From JALOOE01 sp964423545 (GTDB lineage Bacteria; Chloroflexota; Anaerolineae; CG2-30-64-16), in contig CAYRFV010000064.1 of NCBI GenBank assembly GCA_964423545.1, forward strand, positions 1 to 21,989: DNA of 21,989 nt, written 5' to 3'. Of this stretch, positions 1-7,285 are shown in pieces (position 1 is the stretch's first letter; each line of letters opens with the position of its first letter). The position numbers were made by a program, and so were the translations under genes. Under the pieces are notes generated by a model, which worked only from the letters and a program-made list of their open reading frames with translations, was not told where the DNA came from and did no database searches.

Positions 1-437
1 TGCGGGCCCCCGGTTCCGCCGCCCAACAGCGCCGTGCCGACAATCTTGACCTTGCCGTCGGCATTGTCGCAGAGGCTGTCCCAAGATGGGAAGCTAAACA
101 CCGATGCGCCGTTGGCCGCCGCCCAGTCGCTGTAGAAACCGCCTTCGCTCACCTCATCGCAACGCACGACATCGGGGTTGAACGATAGACCGGTCTGGGC
201 CGCACGCGAGGGCTGGATGGTCGTAATCGCCACGGTGACTGTGAACGGATCGCCGATGTTGACGACAGGCAACTACGGCGCCGCGCTGACCACCGCCGAT
301 ACCGNNNNNNNNNNCGGTGGTAGGGTGGCTGCGCTGGCAGCGCCCTCACCCGGCCCGAACATGGCGGCGCAGAAGCCCAGCGCCAACAGCCCGCCGCTCA
401 GCAGAACGATCAGAAGTTTCCTGGCTGCCAACTCCAT
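1..437 (-). CDS. Secreted cohesin-domain protein, 5' part only (gene runs off the window)
   Basis: The start is ATG at 437, preceded by an AAGGAGA ribosome site. The first about 27 residues (MELAARKLLIVLLSGGLLAL and following) form a signal peptide. After the ten-N gap at 305-314 the same frame, with the N run counted as ten bases, encodes a cohesin-like beta-sandwich segment containing NIGDPFTVTVAI and TGLSFNPDVVRCDEV, the usual cohesin pattern of a hydrophobic strand followed by 'L.F.PdvV'. An in-frame TAG at 273-275 sits about 30 bases from the gap and would end translation; a single base change (TAC would give Tyr) is the simplest explanation, and a contig-end sequencing error is likely, but a real nonsense mutation cannot be excluded. 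The gene lies 132 nt downstream of the DUF916-like gene and probably belongs to the same surface operon. Cohesins bind dockerins, and a dockerin protein is encoded at 3603-4799. Confidence 0.7.
305..314. other. Assembly gap (ten N)
   Basis: Ten N bases lie inside the cohesin gene. The same length occurs at 18764-18773, which suggests a fixed placeholder rather than a measured gap. The reading frame happens to be kept across it, but an in-frame TAG lies close to its edge. Confidence 0.95.
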
Positions 438-569
438 GGGTAACGTCTCCTTGTTGCTGCATCTACCATGCAGCTGCCGATCCCCTGGAACCTGCGGTGG
501 CTGCCGAACGCGCTGTGGCCAGCGCAGCGCGGCGGCACGCCACCGGCAGCTCCGCCGGAGATCCGATGG

Positions 570-2039
570 TCACGCGCCCTGCCGCCTGCCCCGCAAGGCC
601 AACAGGCCGATGAATAGCCCCACGACCACGCCACCCGCCACAATGCCGACGGCCACCGGCCAGGTTAGTCCCAGCATCCCGCCGGCCTGCCCGGTTCCGG
701 CCGGAGACTCTCCCGCCAGCGCGATCACTGCGCCTTGAGCCAGCAGGTGCACCGGCAATTCACCCTGCACGATGCTCGCGCCCGAGAAGACGGCCAGGTT
801 GTCGAGCTTGGTCCAATGATCGTTGGCGCGGTAAGCGAGGAAGAGGCTGTTGGGATTCGCTCCGGCCAGGTTGGCGTCCGAATACCGCACCCTGACTTGT
901 GCGGTGCCCTGGCGGAAACCGTCGACCTGCGCGCCGACGAAGGTGAGCCCAGCTGTCCCCATGCCGCCCTCGGCGCGAGCGGACGCGAGCGGCGGAGGAG
1001 CGGCGGGTGCTTGCCGGTATTTTCCGACCGCCACCTGCCCTGTCACCTTCCCTGTGCCGGTGAAGGCGATCTCGACGCCGGCCTTGGCCTTCGCATCAAC
1101 CACTCCGGGCTCCTGATCGCGATAGCTGACGATCACCAGATCGCTCTCGTCGATGTCCGGAAGCGGTCGATAGGGCCGGTCGATCGCGAAGCTGCCCCGT
1201 CTGCTGTCCAGCAGCGTGCCATCCTCGCGGCTCACTTTGACGTCCACGGTATAGGCGCCCGCGGGAAGTCCCTGCGGCCGGTCCAGCACCGCGTAGGCTG
1301 CCCTGAGCTGCTGCGCGAAGGTCGGGATGATCGATGTGCCGGAGAGGGGCGATCTCACGGTGGCCACCGGCTGGCCCCGAGGGTCGATGATCGTGGCTTC
1401 GCTGCGGACCTTGAAGTGCAGGTTCCCCGTGTTCCTGACGGTCGTCAGCACCTCGATCGGCGCGCCCGCCCCCGTCGCATTCACCTTCAGATCGGTGATG
1501 CTGCCGGTGTTTCTGACCTGTGCGCCGGTAGGCGTGATGACGACCGGAACGCTGGCGGCCAGGATGTTGGCCACCGCGTTGCCTGTACTGACCGGCTGGC
1601 TGGCGATGTAGATGATGGCGTAACGCGGGTCTGTGCCCGCATCCGCCGGCAACTCGATGGTGACATTGACCGGATGCGCGCGACCAGGCTCCAGACGGAA
1701 AGAGGGCTGGTCGATCTTGGTGATGAACCTGCGCGCCGACTGCGGACTTCGATCCTGATCGGCAGGCAGGGCCAGGAAGCTGCCCTGAAGGCTCATGCCA
1801 AAACCGCGCGCCTCCACGGTGAGGTCCAGGGGCTGCGCCTTCGCGCCCAGAGCGACTACCATGCTGTGCACGTAGCTCTTGCCCGGCGCCAGGGTCAACT
1901 CGAGCTTGGCGTTGCTCACCGACAGACCGGTGTCGGCGTCCTGGGCCGGCGGCGTGGCCAGCGAGGCCGGCGCCAGGGCCAGAAGCAGGCCAAGCAAGAG
2001 CATCGCCACGGCCAGGGAGCGCAATCTGATGCTGTTCAT
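570..2039 (-). CDS. Membrane-anchored DUF916/WxL-partner-like surface protein
   Basis: The predicted protein has 489 residues. The frame is open to 2081, but ATG at 2039 places a clean signal peptide (MNSIRLRSLAVAMLLLGLLL, cleaved near ASLATPPA) at the N-terminus and is preferred. Residues about 35-180 look like the WxL-protein peptidoglycan-binding domain (DUF916 type): a strand with LELTLAPGKSYVHSMVV, a segment on N-terminal sandwich folds, then DPRYAIIYIASQP. Residues about 185-300 form a second immunoglobulin-like domain resembling the companion DUF3324/host-binding part, including APIEVLTTVRNTGNLHFKV and GLPAGAYTVDVKV. A third beta-rich domain follows, then a transmembrane helix near the C-terminus (WPVAVGIVAGGVVVGLFIGL) with a basic tail ending RGRRQGA, so the protein is anchored with its bulk outside. 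In Firmicutes such proteins are encoded beside WxL-domain proteins, and here the neighbour upstream (2200-3477) ends in a WxL-like domain. The family assignment is from motif recognition, not a search. Confidence 0.65.
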   Translation of the reverse strand: MNSIRLRSLAVAMLLLGLLLALAPASLATPPAQDADTGLSVSNAKLELTLAPGKSYVHSMVVALGAKAQPLDLTVEARGFGMSLQGSFLALPADQDRSPQSARRFITKIDQPSFRLEPGRAHPVNVTIELPADAGTDPRYAIIYIASQPVSTGNAVANILAASVPVVITPTGAQVRNTGSITDLKVNATGAGAPIEVLTTVRNTGNLHFKVRSEATIIDPRGQPVATVRSPLSGTSIIPTFAQQLRAAYAVLDRPQGLPAGAYTVDVKVSREDGTLLDSRRGSFAIDRPYRPLPDIDESDLVIVSYRDQEPGVVDAKAKAGVEIAFTGTGKVTGQVAVGKYRQAPAAPPPLASARAEGGMGTAGLTFVGAQVDGFRQGTAQVRVRYSDANLAGANPNSLFLAYRANDHWTKLDNLAVFSGASIVQGELPVHLLAQGAVIALAGESPAGTGQAGGMLGLTWPVAVGIVAGGVVVGLFIGLLALRGRRQGA

Positions 2040-2115
2040 GATTCCCAATCCATTTCGCATCGCAAACCCTGCGGTTGTCATGCGAAGGGCGCAGCAAGAT
2101 CGGTCGGCAGTCGCG

Positions 2116-2148
2116 ACTTAGGGACGGCAGTTTTGGCCGCCCCTAAGT
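2116..2148. terminator. Hairpin between the cohesin/WxL-like gene and the DUF916-like gene
   Basis: ACTTAGGGACGGC (2116-2128) pairs with GCCGCCCCTAAGT (2136-2148), 12 of 13 positions matching, around the 7-nt loop AGTTTTG. It lies about 50 nt beyond the stop of the 2200-3477 gene on the minus strand and has no strong T-tract, so it may be a weak or processed terminator, or a stability element that sets the ratio of upstream to downstream transcripts. Confidence 0.5.
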
Positions 2149-2199
2149 GCTACTGACAGAACCTAATCGTCAAGCCGGCCCAAGAATGCGCACACCAGA

Positions 2200-3477
2200 T
2201 TACAGGGTGACGTACCCGTTCAGAGTCAGGACCAGGTGGTAGGTCTCGCCGGCCGGAAGGAGTGGGTCGGCATACTTCAGGACCTGGCTGTAGGTCAGCG
2301 GGTAGTCCTGGCCAAGGTCGGCGTTCTGGCCCGCCACGCCGCCGCTGACCAGCTTCGCGGGCGTTCCGGCGGTCACTTCGTTCTGAGTCGAGGCGACGCG
2401 CATCGGTTCGCTCAGCTTGATTGTCTTGAAGCTAGTCCCGTCGAACTCGGTCATGTGCCAGGCGGTGGGGTTGTTGTCGAACACGTCGACCTGGTAGTTG
2501 GTGTTGCACTTGACGTTCAGATTGCCGGTCGTCGTGTTGGCGCCCAGCGCCAAGGTCGGGAAGTTGACCTGTGCATCGGGCGTGATCTTTAGGAAAGCGC
2601 CGAAGGAGGCATCGATCTTCGTCTGGCCGCTATCGCTAACCGGCGAGTAGGTGGCGGTCTTGGTCGTGCCGAACTGGGCCAGGGTTGCCGTGGCAATCGA
2701 ATTCGAGGCGCCGGTGGAGAGCGCAGCATTCAGGATCGTGCAGCTCGCGGTGCCGCCGACGGCCAGGCTGGGCACAGGGCAGCTCGTCGAAGCGGCCGGA
2801 GTCGTGTTGCTCAGGCCCAAGCTCACGGTGTCCGGATCGGAGGGGCTGCCGCCGTTGTTCGTAACGGTCACCGTGGCGTCGAAGGTCTCGCCGGTGCCGT
2901 GCGGGACAAAGCTAATGGCCATGTTCAGGTTCGGAGCAGGGCCAATCTGGACCCATTTGGGGTTCAGCACGATCGCGGGCGGGAGCATGTTGCCTGCGCT
3001 CGCATCGATCAGCTTGGTGTTCGCGGCGAAGATCCAGTTCATCTTGCCGTTGACGGCGCCAGCCTTCACCTTCAGCTGGATGTTGGCGATGGTCGCCGGG
3101 CTGCCGGCTGGGGTGGAAACGGTCTTGCCCGCGCAGCCGAGGTAGGCTGCGGACGCGCCGCGCATGGTGCCGGCATCGTTGTCGATGACCACGGTGCCCA
3201 GATAGACTTGACCGCCGGGGCAGGTGCCGAGGAAGCCGGCATCAGTGACTCCAAGCAACTCCACTTTGTTCTTGTCGAAGTCCAGGTTGATGCCGTACCC
3301 GCGGATGCCGACCCCTTGGGTGTCGACCTGCACGGGGACCGTGATGGTGTCGCCCTGCATGGCGTTGGCGATCGGGATGGAGACAATCGGCTCGCCGGCG
3401 GCGAAGGCCGGAGCAGCCGAAAGGACGAGGCTGGCGAGAATGGCTACCAGCAACAGGATACTGATCTTGCGGTTCAT
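2200..3477 (-). CDS. Secreted protein with cohesin domain, CARDB-like domain and C-terminal WxL-like domain
   Basis: ATG at 3477 has a perfect GGAGGA site seven bases upstream; an upstream extension of the frame to 3591 lacks this. The 425-residue product has a signal peptide ending at APAFAAGEP. Residues about 30-172 are cohesin-like: GDTITVPVQVDTQGVGIRGY, then INLDFDKNKVELLGV, and later IANIQLKVKAGAVNGK. Residues about 178-285 look like a CARDB/DUF11-type Ig fold with FDATVTVTNNGG. The last about 130 residues form a beta-rich domain with NTNYQVDVF, AWHMTEFDG, a LSEPMRV strand and the terminal ETYHLVLTLNGYVTL. That domain recurs at the C-terminus of the 6192-7136 protein and resembles WxL cell-wall-binding domains. 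Role (inferred): a scaffold that attaches to the cell surface through its C-terminus and holds dockerin-bearing partners, one being encoded 125 nt upstream. Confidence 0.75.
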   Translation of the reverse strand: MNRKISILLLVAILASLVLSAAPAFAAGEPIVSIPIANAMQGDTITVPVQVDTQGVGIRGYGINLDFDKNKVELLGVTDAGFLGTCPGGQVYLGTVVIDNDAGTMRGASAAYLGCAGKTVSTPAGSPATIANIQLKVKAGAVNGKMNWIFAANTKLIDASAGNMLPPAIVLNPKWVQIGPAPNLNMAISFVPHGTGETFDATVTVTNNGGSPSDPDTVSLGLSNTTPAASTSCPVPSLAVGGTASCTILNAALSTGASNSIATATLAQFGTTKTATYSPVSDSGQTKIDASFGAFLKITPDAQVNFPTLALGANTTTGNLNVKCNTNYQVDVFDNNPTAWHMTEFDGTSFKTIKLSEPMRVASTQNEVTAGTPAKLVSGGVAGQNADLGQDYPLTYSQVLKYADPLLPAGETYHLVLTLNGYVTL

Positions 3478-3602
3478 GAGACGTTCCTCCACGGATGGGT
3501 TGGGTAGTTTGGATCGATGTGTTCTTCTGTGCGTTCGGTGTTCTGCTGTGCGCCCGGCGGTGCGCCCTGCGCACTCACCTGCTTGGGCCATGCGACAACG
3601 GG

Positions 3603-4799
3603 TTACCAGCCTTGCAGCCAGTTGACGCCGACGAGAGCCACGTCACCGATGTCCACAACTGTGTCCCAGTTGGCGTCGGCGCGAATCCAGCCGGCCACCG
3701 CATTGTTCTCCTGCCAGGAGATGCCGATGACGGCCACGTCGCCGATATCGCAGGTATGGTCCAGGTTGATGTCCCAGTCGGCAGCGACTGGCCCGACGGG
3801 CACGTAGCCCTCATTCTGCACGATGCCCTGCGCTTCCTCAGCCAGGCTCCAGGTCAGGTAGGTCTGAATCAGCGGCTTGGGATTAATGCCGACCGGCAGG
3901 GTGAACAGGAAGAGGCCGCGGGACAGCGGGTAGTAGCCGTCTACGACGCGATCGCTGATGGGTGGAACCGGAATCGGTCCAGTCGGAGGACAGCCCGGGC
4001 ACCAGTCCGGCGGCCAGACCGGTGGGACGGGCGACGGCGGGCAAGATTTCCAGGTGCAGTAGTTGAGAGACACACCCCGGTTGTTGCCACCGACGAAGTG
4101 CAGGCCGGCGTAACCGATGGCATTGGGATCGTTGTTCACTGCTGCTTCCACCGCCGGGCTGCCGTTCTTGCGCTCGCCGTGGGCGGTGATCTTGGCCTGC
4201 TCGTTGGCATCGGCGATGGGGACGAGCTCCAGGAAGGACTGGCGTGTGCCCGAACCGATTTCGCGTGCGATGATGCGCAGCGGCTGGTTGACGCTGCAAC
4301 CCGGGAGCTGATTCCAGTTGGTGTAGCCCGGCGTGGTGCCCCAGATCTGCTGAAGATCGGTCTTGGACAGCGACGTCAGGCTGCACGGCGCGTTGGCGTT
4401 GACGATGATGCTCACTGCATCCCGGCCAACCGTCGTTTTGGTCAGGTCGCTGCAGCGGTAGGTGGTGCTCTTGTTGATGTCATCCGCCGGGCTCGAGCAC
4501 GAGGAGGACGACATGCCGACGTCGGTGACGCCGTTCAGGATGTCGGTCTTGCCGACGCCGGATCCGCCCTGGGTGGCGTTGATGATGGCCCCGGGCGCCG
4601 TGTTGGGGAAGCGGGTCTTGCTGGTCTCGACGATCGGGTAGACGGTGGTCGAGCCGCTCATCTTCAGCGTGTTCGGGTCGGGATCCCCAACGGCTGGGGA
4701 CGAGAATGCGGGCAGCGAACTGCCCAGCAGCAGGACGGCCAGGCTACCTGCCAGGACGACCTTGGCCAGCGCAGAGCGCAGGCGACGAATTCCGTTCAT
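3603..4799 (-). CDS. PstS-family phosphate-binding-like protein with C-terminal dockerin
   Basis: ATG at 4799 has GAGGAGGT eight bases upstream. The 398-residue product has a signal peptide (residues 1 to about 34, ending LPAFSSPAVG). Residues about 44-335 are a type-2 periplasmic-binding fold of the PstS family: SGSTTVYPI (48-56), GGSGVG (78-83) and REIGSGTRQSF (179-189) correspond to phosphate-contacting loops. A Pro/Cys/Trp-rich stretch at about 248-282 (CPPSPVPPVWPPDWCPGCPP) interrupts the fold. Residues 341-398 form a dockerin with two calcium-binding repeats, DINLDHTCDIGD and DANWDTVVDIGD, each keeping Asp/Asn at positions 1, 3, 5, 9 and 12. There is no lipobox, so attachment by dockerin to a cohesin protein (2200-3477 or 1-437) may replace the usual lipid anchor. 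No pst permease genes are visible. It may act as a surface phosphate or oligo-anion binder, or as a structural module. Confidence 0.8.
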   Translation of the reverse strand: MNGIRRLRSALAKVVLAGSLAVLLLGSSLPAFSSPAVGDPDPNTLKMSGSTTVYPIVETSKTRFPNTAPGAIINATQGGSGVGKTDILNGVTDVGMSSSSCSSPADDINKSTTYRCSDLTKTTVGRDAVSIIVNANAPCSLTSLSKTDLQQIWGTTPGYTNWNQLPGCSVNQPLRIIAREIGSGTRQSFLELVPIADANEQAKITAHGERKNGSPAVEAAVNNDPNAIGYAGLHFVGGNNRGVSLNYCTWKSCPPSPVPPVWPPDWCPGCPPTGPIPVPPISDRVVDGYYPLSRGLFLFTLPVGINPKPLIQTYLTWSLAEEAQGIVQNEGYVPVGPVAADWDINLDHTCDIGDVAVIGISWQENNAVAGWIRADANWDTVVDIGDVALVGVNWLQGW

Positions 4800-4895
4800 G
4801 TGGTTCTACCTCCTCAAGTTGAGTGACTGGGATGCTTGGTGGCGCAGCATCGGCCTATTGCCTGATCTGCCCCACCCGGCCGGCTGACTGTCTCT

Positions 4896-4924
4896 AGCTT
4901 ATCGCAGCGTCCCAGCGTTGTCAT
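4896..4924 (-). promoter_or_regulatory. Candidate sigma70 promoter for the surface operon
   Basis: On the minus strand ATGACA (4924-4919) and TAAGCT (4901-4896) are separated by 17 bases. The -35 matches five of six consensus bases; the -10 is weak. It would start a leader of about 90 nt before the PstS-like/dockerin gene at 4799. Confidence 0.3.
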
Positions 4925-4945
4925 CACGGAAAACCGGTAGTTTTG

Positions 4946-5632
4946 TCAGCAGTTGTCCGCCTTTGCCGGCCAGGCGAGGGCGCCAAGTTGATGCCGGTGG
5001 ATGAACGCCAGAAGGGCAAAACGCGACTCGACCCCCAGCTTGTGCAGGATGGAGCTGACGTGCTTCTCGACGGTGTGTTCGCTGAGGTCCAGTCGGCGGG
5101 CGATCTCACGATTCGTGATCCCTGATGACAGCAGCCAGAGCACCTCCCACTCGCGCGGCGCCAGGGTCGCCACTTGCTCTCCTACGCCGCAGCGCCAGGC
5201 GGTGATGCGTTCCAATTGGCTGTCGGTGAAGACCGGGCCGCGGCGGACCTGGCCAATCGCCTGGATCACTTCGGACGCCGGCGCCGAGCGCAGCAGAAAG
5301 CCGGCCGCGCCGGCGTCGCGTGCTTCGGCCAGATAGATGTCCCAGTCACAGAAGCTGAGCATCAGGACGGCGATCGACGGCCTCTGGCCCAGCAGCCAGC
5401 GACAGGTCTCGAAGCCGCTCCCGCCTGTCAGGTCGATGTCCACCAGCGCTACGTCAGCCTCCGCAGCGTGCTCCAAGCTGTGGGCCTCTCCGGCCGTCTC
5501 AGCCGTTGCGACGACGCGCAGCCAGCTCACCGTGTCCAGGCTGCAGCGTAGCCCCTGGCAGTAGGTGCGGCAACTGTCGATGAGCAGTAAACGGGTGACT
5601 GAGCGCCGGGTAGGCTGAGATGCTCTTGGCAA
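4946..5632 (-). CDS. NarL/FixJ-family response regulator (LuxR-type HTH), paralog of 7286-8059
   Basis: The product has 228 residues. The first usable start is TTG at 5632, because an in-frame TGA lies 15 nt upstream of it and no earlier ATG exists. The N-terminal half is a receiver domain: D19 in LLIDS, phospho-acceptor D65 in ALVDIDLTGGSG, Ser93 in the LMLSF strand, and Arg115 where most receivers have the conserved Lys (GFLLRSAP). The C-terminal half (about 157-215) is a LuxR-type helix-turn-helix: LAPREWEVLWLLSSGITNRE, then LSEHTVEKHVSSILHKL. The motif DWDIYLAEA is mirrored by DWDVYLAVA in the second regulator of this window, so the two are close paralogs. No histidine kinase is visible. 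Its position 146 nt upstream of the surface operon, on the same strand, suggests it controls that operon. The loss of Lys115 may alter phosphorylation-dependent switching. Confidence 0.85.
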   Translation of the reverse strand: MPRASQPTRRSVTRLLLIDSCRTYCQGLRCSLDTVSWLRVVATAETAGEAHSLEHAAEADVALVDIDLTGGSGFETCRWLLGQRPSIAVLMLSFCDWDIYLAEARDAGAAGFLLRSAPASEVIQAIGQVRRGPVFTDSQLERITAWRCGVGEQVATLAPREWEVLWLLSSGITNREIARRLDLSEHTVEKHVSSILHKLGVESRFALLAFIHRHQLGALAWPAKADNC

Positions 5633-5685
5633 GGACCGGGTACCTCAACACGGACAGAGACCCCAGAACCGCGATGTCTCAGACG

Positions 5686-5773
5686 AGAATAGCCCAGCAT
5701 TGTTAAGCGTGCTTTGTGAAGGAATTAAGCAGTGAGCATCGAAGGGTTAAGTTCTGCTGAAAGAGGGCTAAAG
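5686..5773 (-). promoter_or_regulatory. Four phased CTTAA boxes and a -10 element upstream of the response regulator
   Basis: On the plus strand TTAAG starts at 5703, 5725 and 5747, and a degenerate TAAAG at 5769, an exact 22-bp pitch (two helical turns). Read on the minus strand as CTTAA, the last box (5707-5703) is followed after exactly 11 bases by TATTCT (5691-5686), a -10-like hexamer that would start transcription about 47 nt before the regulator's TTG. No -35 element is seen, as expected for an activator-dependent promoter. The pitch and the CTTAAC core resemble known direct-repeat boxes of response regulators such as Pho boxes, but the binding protein is unknown. A related arrangement exists at 10449-10503. 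Confidence 0.5.
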
Positions 5774-5891
5774 CGGGACCCCCGGGCGCAACGAGGGAAC
5801 GGCAGTTCCCTAACCGCTTCGGCCGGAGACCGGCAGGCGCGGAAGGCTGTTCTGAAACGACTCCTGCCCGTGTAGAAAGCGGCTCCTCAGT
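5774..5891. other. Non-coding stretch with a short perfect hairpin
   Basis: GGGAAC (5795-5800) pairs perfectly with GTTCCC (5805-5810) around a GGCA loop. The remainder has no open frame with a ribosome site that I trust; the small minus-strand frame across 5703-5924 has no ribosome site and low-complexity composition. The stretch probably belongs to the divergent regulatory region between the response regulator and the plus-strand secreted protein. Confidence 0.35.
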
Positions 5892-5921
5892 TTGCGAATC
5901 TCGTGGCAACCCAGCTATACT
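5892..5921 (+). promoter_or_regulatory. Candidate sigma70 promoter for the plus-strand secreted protein
   Basis: TTGCGA (5892-5897) and TATACT (5916-5921) are 18 bases apart; the -10 matches five of six consensus bases. It points toward the gene at 6192, with a leader of about 265 nt that contains the MITE-like element. Confidence 0.4.
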
Positions 5922-5963
5922 CACCTAAACTGATCTCGCTCCGGCAATCGCGACCCACGCGCC

Positions 5964-6084
5964 CTAGTAGTCTGTCAATGATCAAGTGATGAGTTCGTAG
6001 TAGCGGCTTGAGTCGCTGGTCCGGCACGAAAACGACTGAAGTCGTCACTACCACCCTGTCAAATCACGGCTGACAGACCACTAG
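5964..6084. mobile_element. MITE-like element with terminal inverted repeats and possible target duplication
   Basis: The 121-bp element starts with CTAGTAGTCTGTCA (5964-5977) and ends with TGACAGACCACTAG (6071-6084), inverted repeats with one mismatch in 14. It is flanked on both sides by GCGCC (5959-5963 and 6085-6089), a likely 5-bp target duplication; a TA duplication inside the ends is an alternative reading. Inside lies a second inverted pair, GTAGTAGCGGCTTGAGTCG (5997-6015) against CGACTGAAGTCGTCACTAC (6033-6051), 15 of 19 positions matching, so the whole element can fold into one long hairpin. It has no coding capacity and would be moved by a transposase elsewhere in the genome. It sits between a promoter and its gene and could influence the transcript. 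Confidence 0.65.
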
Positions 6085-6191
6085 GCGCCACACGCAGCCA
6101 TTCTGTCTCAGGAGGCGATTGCCGCAGTAGTCGCTCGCCCGGCCGTGAGCGACAGCGGTGAGCAACCAAGAATACCGGCGGAGGTAGGGAG

Positions 6192-7136
6192 ATGAAACGC
6201 GGACTCTGGCGGATGGCGTTGGCCATGGTCTGTGTTCTGGGACTGCTGGGCTTACCGCCAGGTGCCAATGCTGGCGTGGCGAGCCCAGGCCTCAGTGTGA
6301 TGGCCGCTGTTCCCGGGGTGATCGTGCAGCCGCTGACGCCGGAAACCCGGCCGGGCCGAGCGGCGCCTGCTCGCAGCACGACTGGGCCGACCCCTGTTCT
6401 GGTAGGGGACAGAGCGACGCCGGGCAGCGCGGCCACGAGGGCCGCGTCGGCGCCCAGCCCTACGGTCGGTTTCATTGCCACGGCACAGATCAGCCTGACC
6501 GCAAAGGTGTCGACGCGGGCGCCCACTGCGATCGCAACAACGCCAATCCGCTCCAGCCCGCGTTCGACGCTGCTCCCTCCGGTTTCCCCGCCGTCGGGGC
6601 CATCCTCAACGCCTGCTGGCGCAGGGCTTGGGCTGAAGGGCGAGACCGGCGCCATGAACCGCAGCCTGTATCTGCCGTTGGTCGTGCGGAGCGCAAACCA
6701 CGCGCTGCATTTGCCCATGATAGTGCGAGACGGGTATCACGATACTCCCTTCATCAGCGTGGCTCCGCCGCCGCCGGTGGTCGGCTGGTTGCTCAGTCTT
6801 GGCCCGAACATTCAACGCTCCACCCTATCCATTCAATCCAACAGTCGTTGGTCGCTTGAAGTCAGCTCGTTGGGACCCTACGCCTGGCACATGGCGGAGC
6901 ATGATGGCGCGCAGTGGGTCGACGGCGGCGGCCGTCTGGCCGAGTCTCTGCGCGTCCGTGCGCCGGCACAAGGCACCGACGTGAGCGAGGGCACGTCCAG
7001 CCGCCTGGCTTCGGGCGCCGGCTCCCAAGACCTGCTGGTCGAATTCGCTCAGTCGATCCGGTACTCGGATCCGCCGGCGGCAGAGGGCAATTTCTACCGG
7101 GTCATCCTCGTCTTCACGGGCTATGTGGAGCTGTGA
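6192..7136 (+). CDS. Secreted low-complexity protein with C-terminal WxL-like domain
   Basis: ATG at 6192 follows GGAGGTAGGGAG. The 314-residue product has a signal peptide of about 27 residues (ending PPGANAG). Residues about 28-150 form an Ala/Pro/Thr/Ser-rich extended linker without a fold I recognise. Residues 159-178 carry two tandem copies of a hydrophobic motif, LYLPLVVR and LHLPMIVR, of the type frequent in exported Chloroflexota proteins. Residues about 197-314 are a beta-rich domain with RWSLEVSS (219-226), AWHMAEHDG (231-239), LAESLRV and a terminal FYRVILVFTGYVEL. This matches the C-terminus of the 2200-3477 protein along its length, including the shared AWHM, a D-G pair and the terminal GYV-L. 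W220-S-L resembles the first WxL motif of cell-wall-binding domains. It is the only clear plus-strand gene in the window and converges on the second response regulator. Confidence 0.75.
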   Translation: MKRGLWRMALAMVCVLGLLGLPPGANAGVASPGLSVMAAVPGVIVQPLTPETRPGRAAPARSTTGPTPVLVGDRATPGSAATRAASAPSPTVGFIATAQISLTAKVSTRAPTAIATTPIRSSPRSTLLPPVSPPSGPSSTPAGAGLGLKGETGAMNRSLYLPLVVRSANHALHLPMIVRDGYHDTPFISVAPPPPVVGWLLSLGPNIQRSTLSIQSNSRWSLEVSSLGPYAWHMAEHDGAQWVDGGGRLAESLRVRAPAQGTDVSEGTSSRLASGAGSQDLLVEFAQSIRYSDPPAAEGNFYRVILVFTGYVEL

Positions 7137-7197
7137 GACTCGCCTGGTCCATCCGCGCAACGCGAAGTGCTCAACGTATGAACCGCGGCTGAATGAA

Positions 7198-7229
7198 CAG
7201 GAGGCATCCTAACCTGGGGATGCCTCCTG
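7198..7229. terminator. Bidirectional hairpin terminator between convergent genes
   Basis: CAGGAGGCATCC (7198-7209) pairs perfectly with GGATGCCTCCTG (7218-7229), a 12-bp stem with an 8-nt loop. It lies between the ends of the plus-strand secreted protein (7136) and the minus-strand regulator (7286). There is no T-tract on either side, so termination would rely on the strong stem, possibly with Rho. Confidence 0.75.
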
Positions 7230-7285
7230 CTGCGACTGGTCGATCAGGCGGCGACAGGGCGCCATCGCCGCCCATGCCTCCTGCG

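Noticed and set aside
735..2156. Long plus-strand frame of 473 codons opposite the DUF916-like gene
   Set aside because: It is the antisense of a gene with signal peptide and membrane anchor; the product is Arg/Gly/Asp-rich, with no ribosome site and no recognisable domain.
3495..4826. Plus-strand frame of 443 codons opposite the PstS-like/dockerin gene
   Set aside because: GC-rich antisense shadow; the minus strand carries a complete PstS-like protein with dockerin repeats and a strong ribosome site.
5703..5924. Minus-strand 73-codon frame upstream of the response regulator
   Set aside because: It covers the phased CTTAA array, has no ribosome site and low-complexity sequence; treated as non-coding regulatory DNA.
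6059..6718. Minus-strand 219-codon frame opposite the plus-strand secreted protein
   Set aside because: The plus frame has a strong ribosome site, signal peptide and a C-terminal domain conserved with another gene; the minus frame is its shadow.
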